Assembly (NCBI GenBank): GCA_049999725.1
Contig: JBNGIS010007861.1
Span: 1 to 43,578, forward strand
DNA: 43,578 nt
Direction of reading: 5' to 3'
Origin: Haplomitrium mnioides
Taxonomy: Eukaryota > Marchantiophyta > Haplomitriopsida > Calobryales
Shown: positions 42,645-43,578 of the stretch, piece by piece
How positions within the stretch are numbered: position 1 is the stretch's first letter
How the letters are laid out: every line of letters begins with the position of its first letter
Translations under genes and position numbers: made by a program
Notes under the pieces: model-generated
Database searches by the model: none
Told to the model about the DNA's origin: nothing
The model's input: only the letters and a program-made list of their open reading frames with translations

Positions 42645-43578
42645 AGTTATGTCAGCCGGTGACATGAGATGTTAATGAAGATTTCTTAATATTGGAAACC
42701 ACATGGAAGCATTTCTCCACTCTTAGGGGTTAAGATACTCCAGAAGCAGTGGAACATCTAATATTAGTAAGTAAGAGCGGATCGCCCAATTAACCGATCT
42801 CAAGAGCGTAATCAGGACCAGAACGGGGAAGGAAGGGATACTTGCTAGAGGTAGTTGCAAGGAGGAGGAAGGTAGAGCGATCTCAGAAGAGGAGGAAGAT
42901 GTAGGCTCGAGTGAGAAAGATCAGGGGGTAAGTACAAGATCAACAATTTAGCACTAGAAGAGAGGGGTTGCGGGTAAGGCAAAGGGCTCTAGCATTACTT
43001 TTAGGACATCAGCCAAGAGCAAAAGCAAGAGGATGGAAGGCACCCTAGCACGCTAGAAGCAAGGAGAATGCAATGACCCTCGTAAAGCAACGACAACATG
43101 AGGGATCGGGGGACGCTCTGTCCCCCCAGGTGTTGGCGGGCTTCACTAGGGTCCGAACCCACTTTGGCCTTCTAAAAAATGTTTGGCAGAATTTCGCAAA
43201 GAGTATCCGGGGGTGGGAAGAAGTGGGGTGTCGGAATCTACTCGAAAGGCATGCGTTGGGTAGAATCCTATTGGGTCAAGTCAACTTCGAAGTCAGGATC
43301 CTCAATCCAATGTTTCAGTCAAACGTGACGGTCCAACTTCCCCTTTGAAAGCGGCGGCGGACGACGCCCATCGAAAAGGGTCAAACTTCGAAGTTGACCA
43401 TCTAAGCTTACCTTCTTTGGAGTACCTTTTTGGATCTGGGCCAAGTTTGTCTTTTTGCAGATCTGTGCCAAGCTCACCCTCTGTGGATCAGTGTTTTGGA
43501 TTTGCATCGAGCTCACATTTTACAAATCTGTGCCAAGCTCACCCTCTTTGGATCAGCTTTTTAGACTCGCGTCGATCC
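42645..43578 (+). repeat. 3' LTR of A2, cut by the window end
   Basis: The first 934 bases align with 6021-6975 and 34611-35540, including the sub-repeat array at 43440-43578. The remaining ~1.2 kb lies outside. Confidence 0.9.

Larger units (their letters stand above)
34611..43578 (+). mobile_element. Family A Ty3/gypsy LTR retrotransposon, copy A2 (3' end outside window)
   Basis: A full 5' LTR, primer site, gag, protease, RT, RNase H, integrase and purine tract, then the first 934 bases of the 3' LTR. It aligns with A1 throughout. Its two LTRs match at roughly 80-85% by eye, so the insertion is old. Pol keeps one frame (frame 1) from about 38560 to 41450, but with many stops. Confidence 0.92.

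Noticed and set aside
1-43578. tRNA, rRNA, CRISPR or bacterial operon structures
   Set aside because: None seen on either strand; the content is plant-type retroelement DNA.

Overview
This window looks like intergenic plant nuclear DNA made almost entirely of old, broken Ty3/gypsy (Metaviridae) LTR retrotransposons. Several features support this: plant-type tRNA primer-binding sites, chromodomain-bearing integrase ends, LTRs with a TATAAATAG box, nested and inverted element fragments, and dense stop codons of the methylation-decay type (CGA to TGA, TGG to TGA/TAG, CAA to TAA). A large, repeat-rich plant genome is likely. A gymnosperm is a guess I cannot prove. No coding frame of a retroelement is intact. 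I see no rRNA, tRNA, CRISPR or prokaryote-type operon.

Two main families are present. Family A has LTRs of about 2.15 kb, three Gag zinc knuckles, an integrase without a chromodomain, and no envelope ORF. Copy A1 covers 1-8198 (its 5' LTR starts outside the window) and copy A2 covers 34611-43578 (its 3' LTR runs out of the window). Both lie on the plus strand. A distant relative of its LTR, here called G, appears inverted at 13890-15400 and as two direct partial units at 18073-19423. Family B is a chromovirus-like family with LTRs of about 380-400 bp, a TATA box, a primer-binding site resembling the initiator tRNA-Met type, and a C-terminal chromodomain. Its copies are B (20718-25768), C (29461-33562, 3' truncated), D (minus, 25769-27140), E (minus, 19424-20717), F (16445-18070, more diverged), and relics H (10785-11345) and I (28610-28985).

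Layout from left to right: A1; a pyrimidine-rich stretch with no recognised gene (8199-10784); relic H; an unassigned AT-rich stretch; inverted G LTR; unassigned; F; two G units; E (minus); B (plus); D (minus); a short non-transposon island with one small secreted-protein ORF on the minus strand (27601-27909); relic I; C; a 1-kb unassigned stretch with a 40-bp tandem repeat; A2.

Three points stand out. First, in four copies of family B (B, C, D, F) the gag stop lies exactly 95 nt from the same protease-leader codon, which puts pol in the -1 frame. Second, copies B and C share a transversion at a catalytic RT aspartate plus three stop codons, as if both were copied from an already dead template by enzymes supplied in trans. 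Third, E and D look like the two halves of one minus-strand element split by the insertion of B. I found no evidence of a new kind of biological system beyond these retroelement features.
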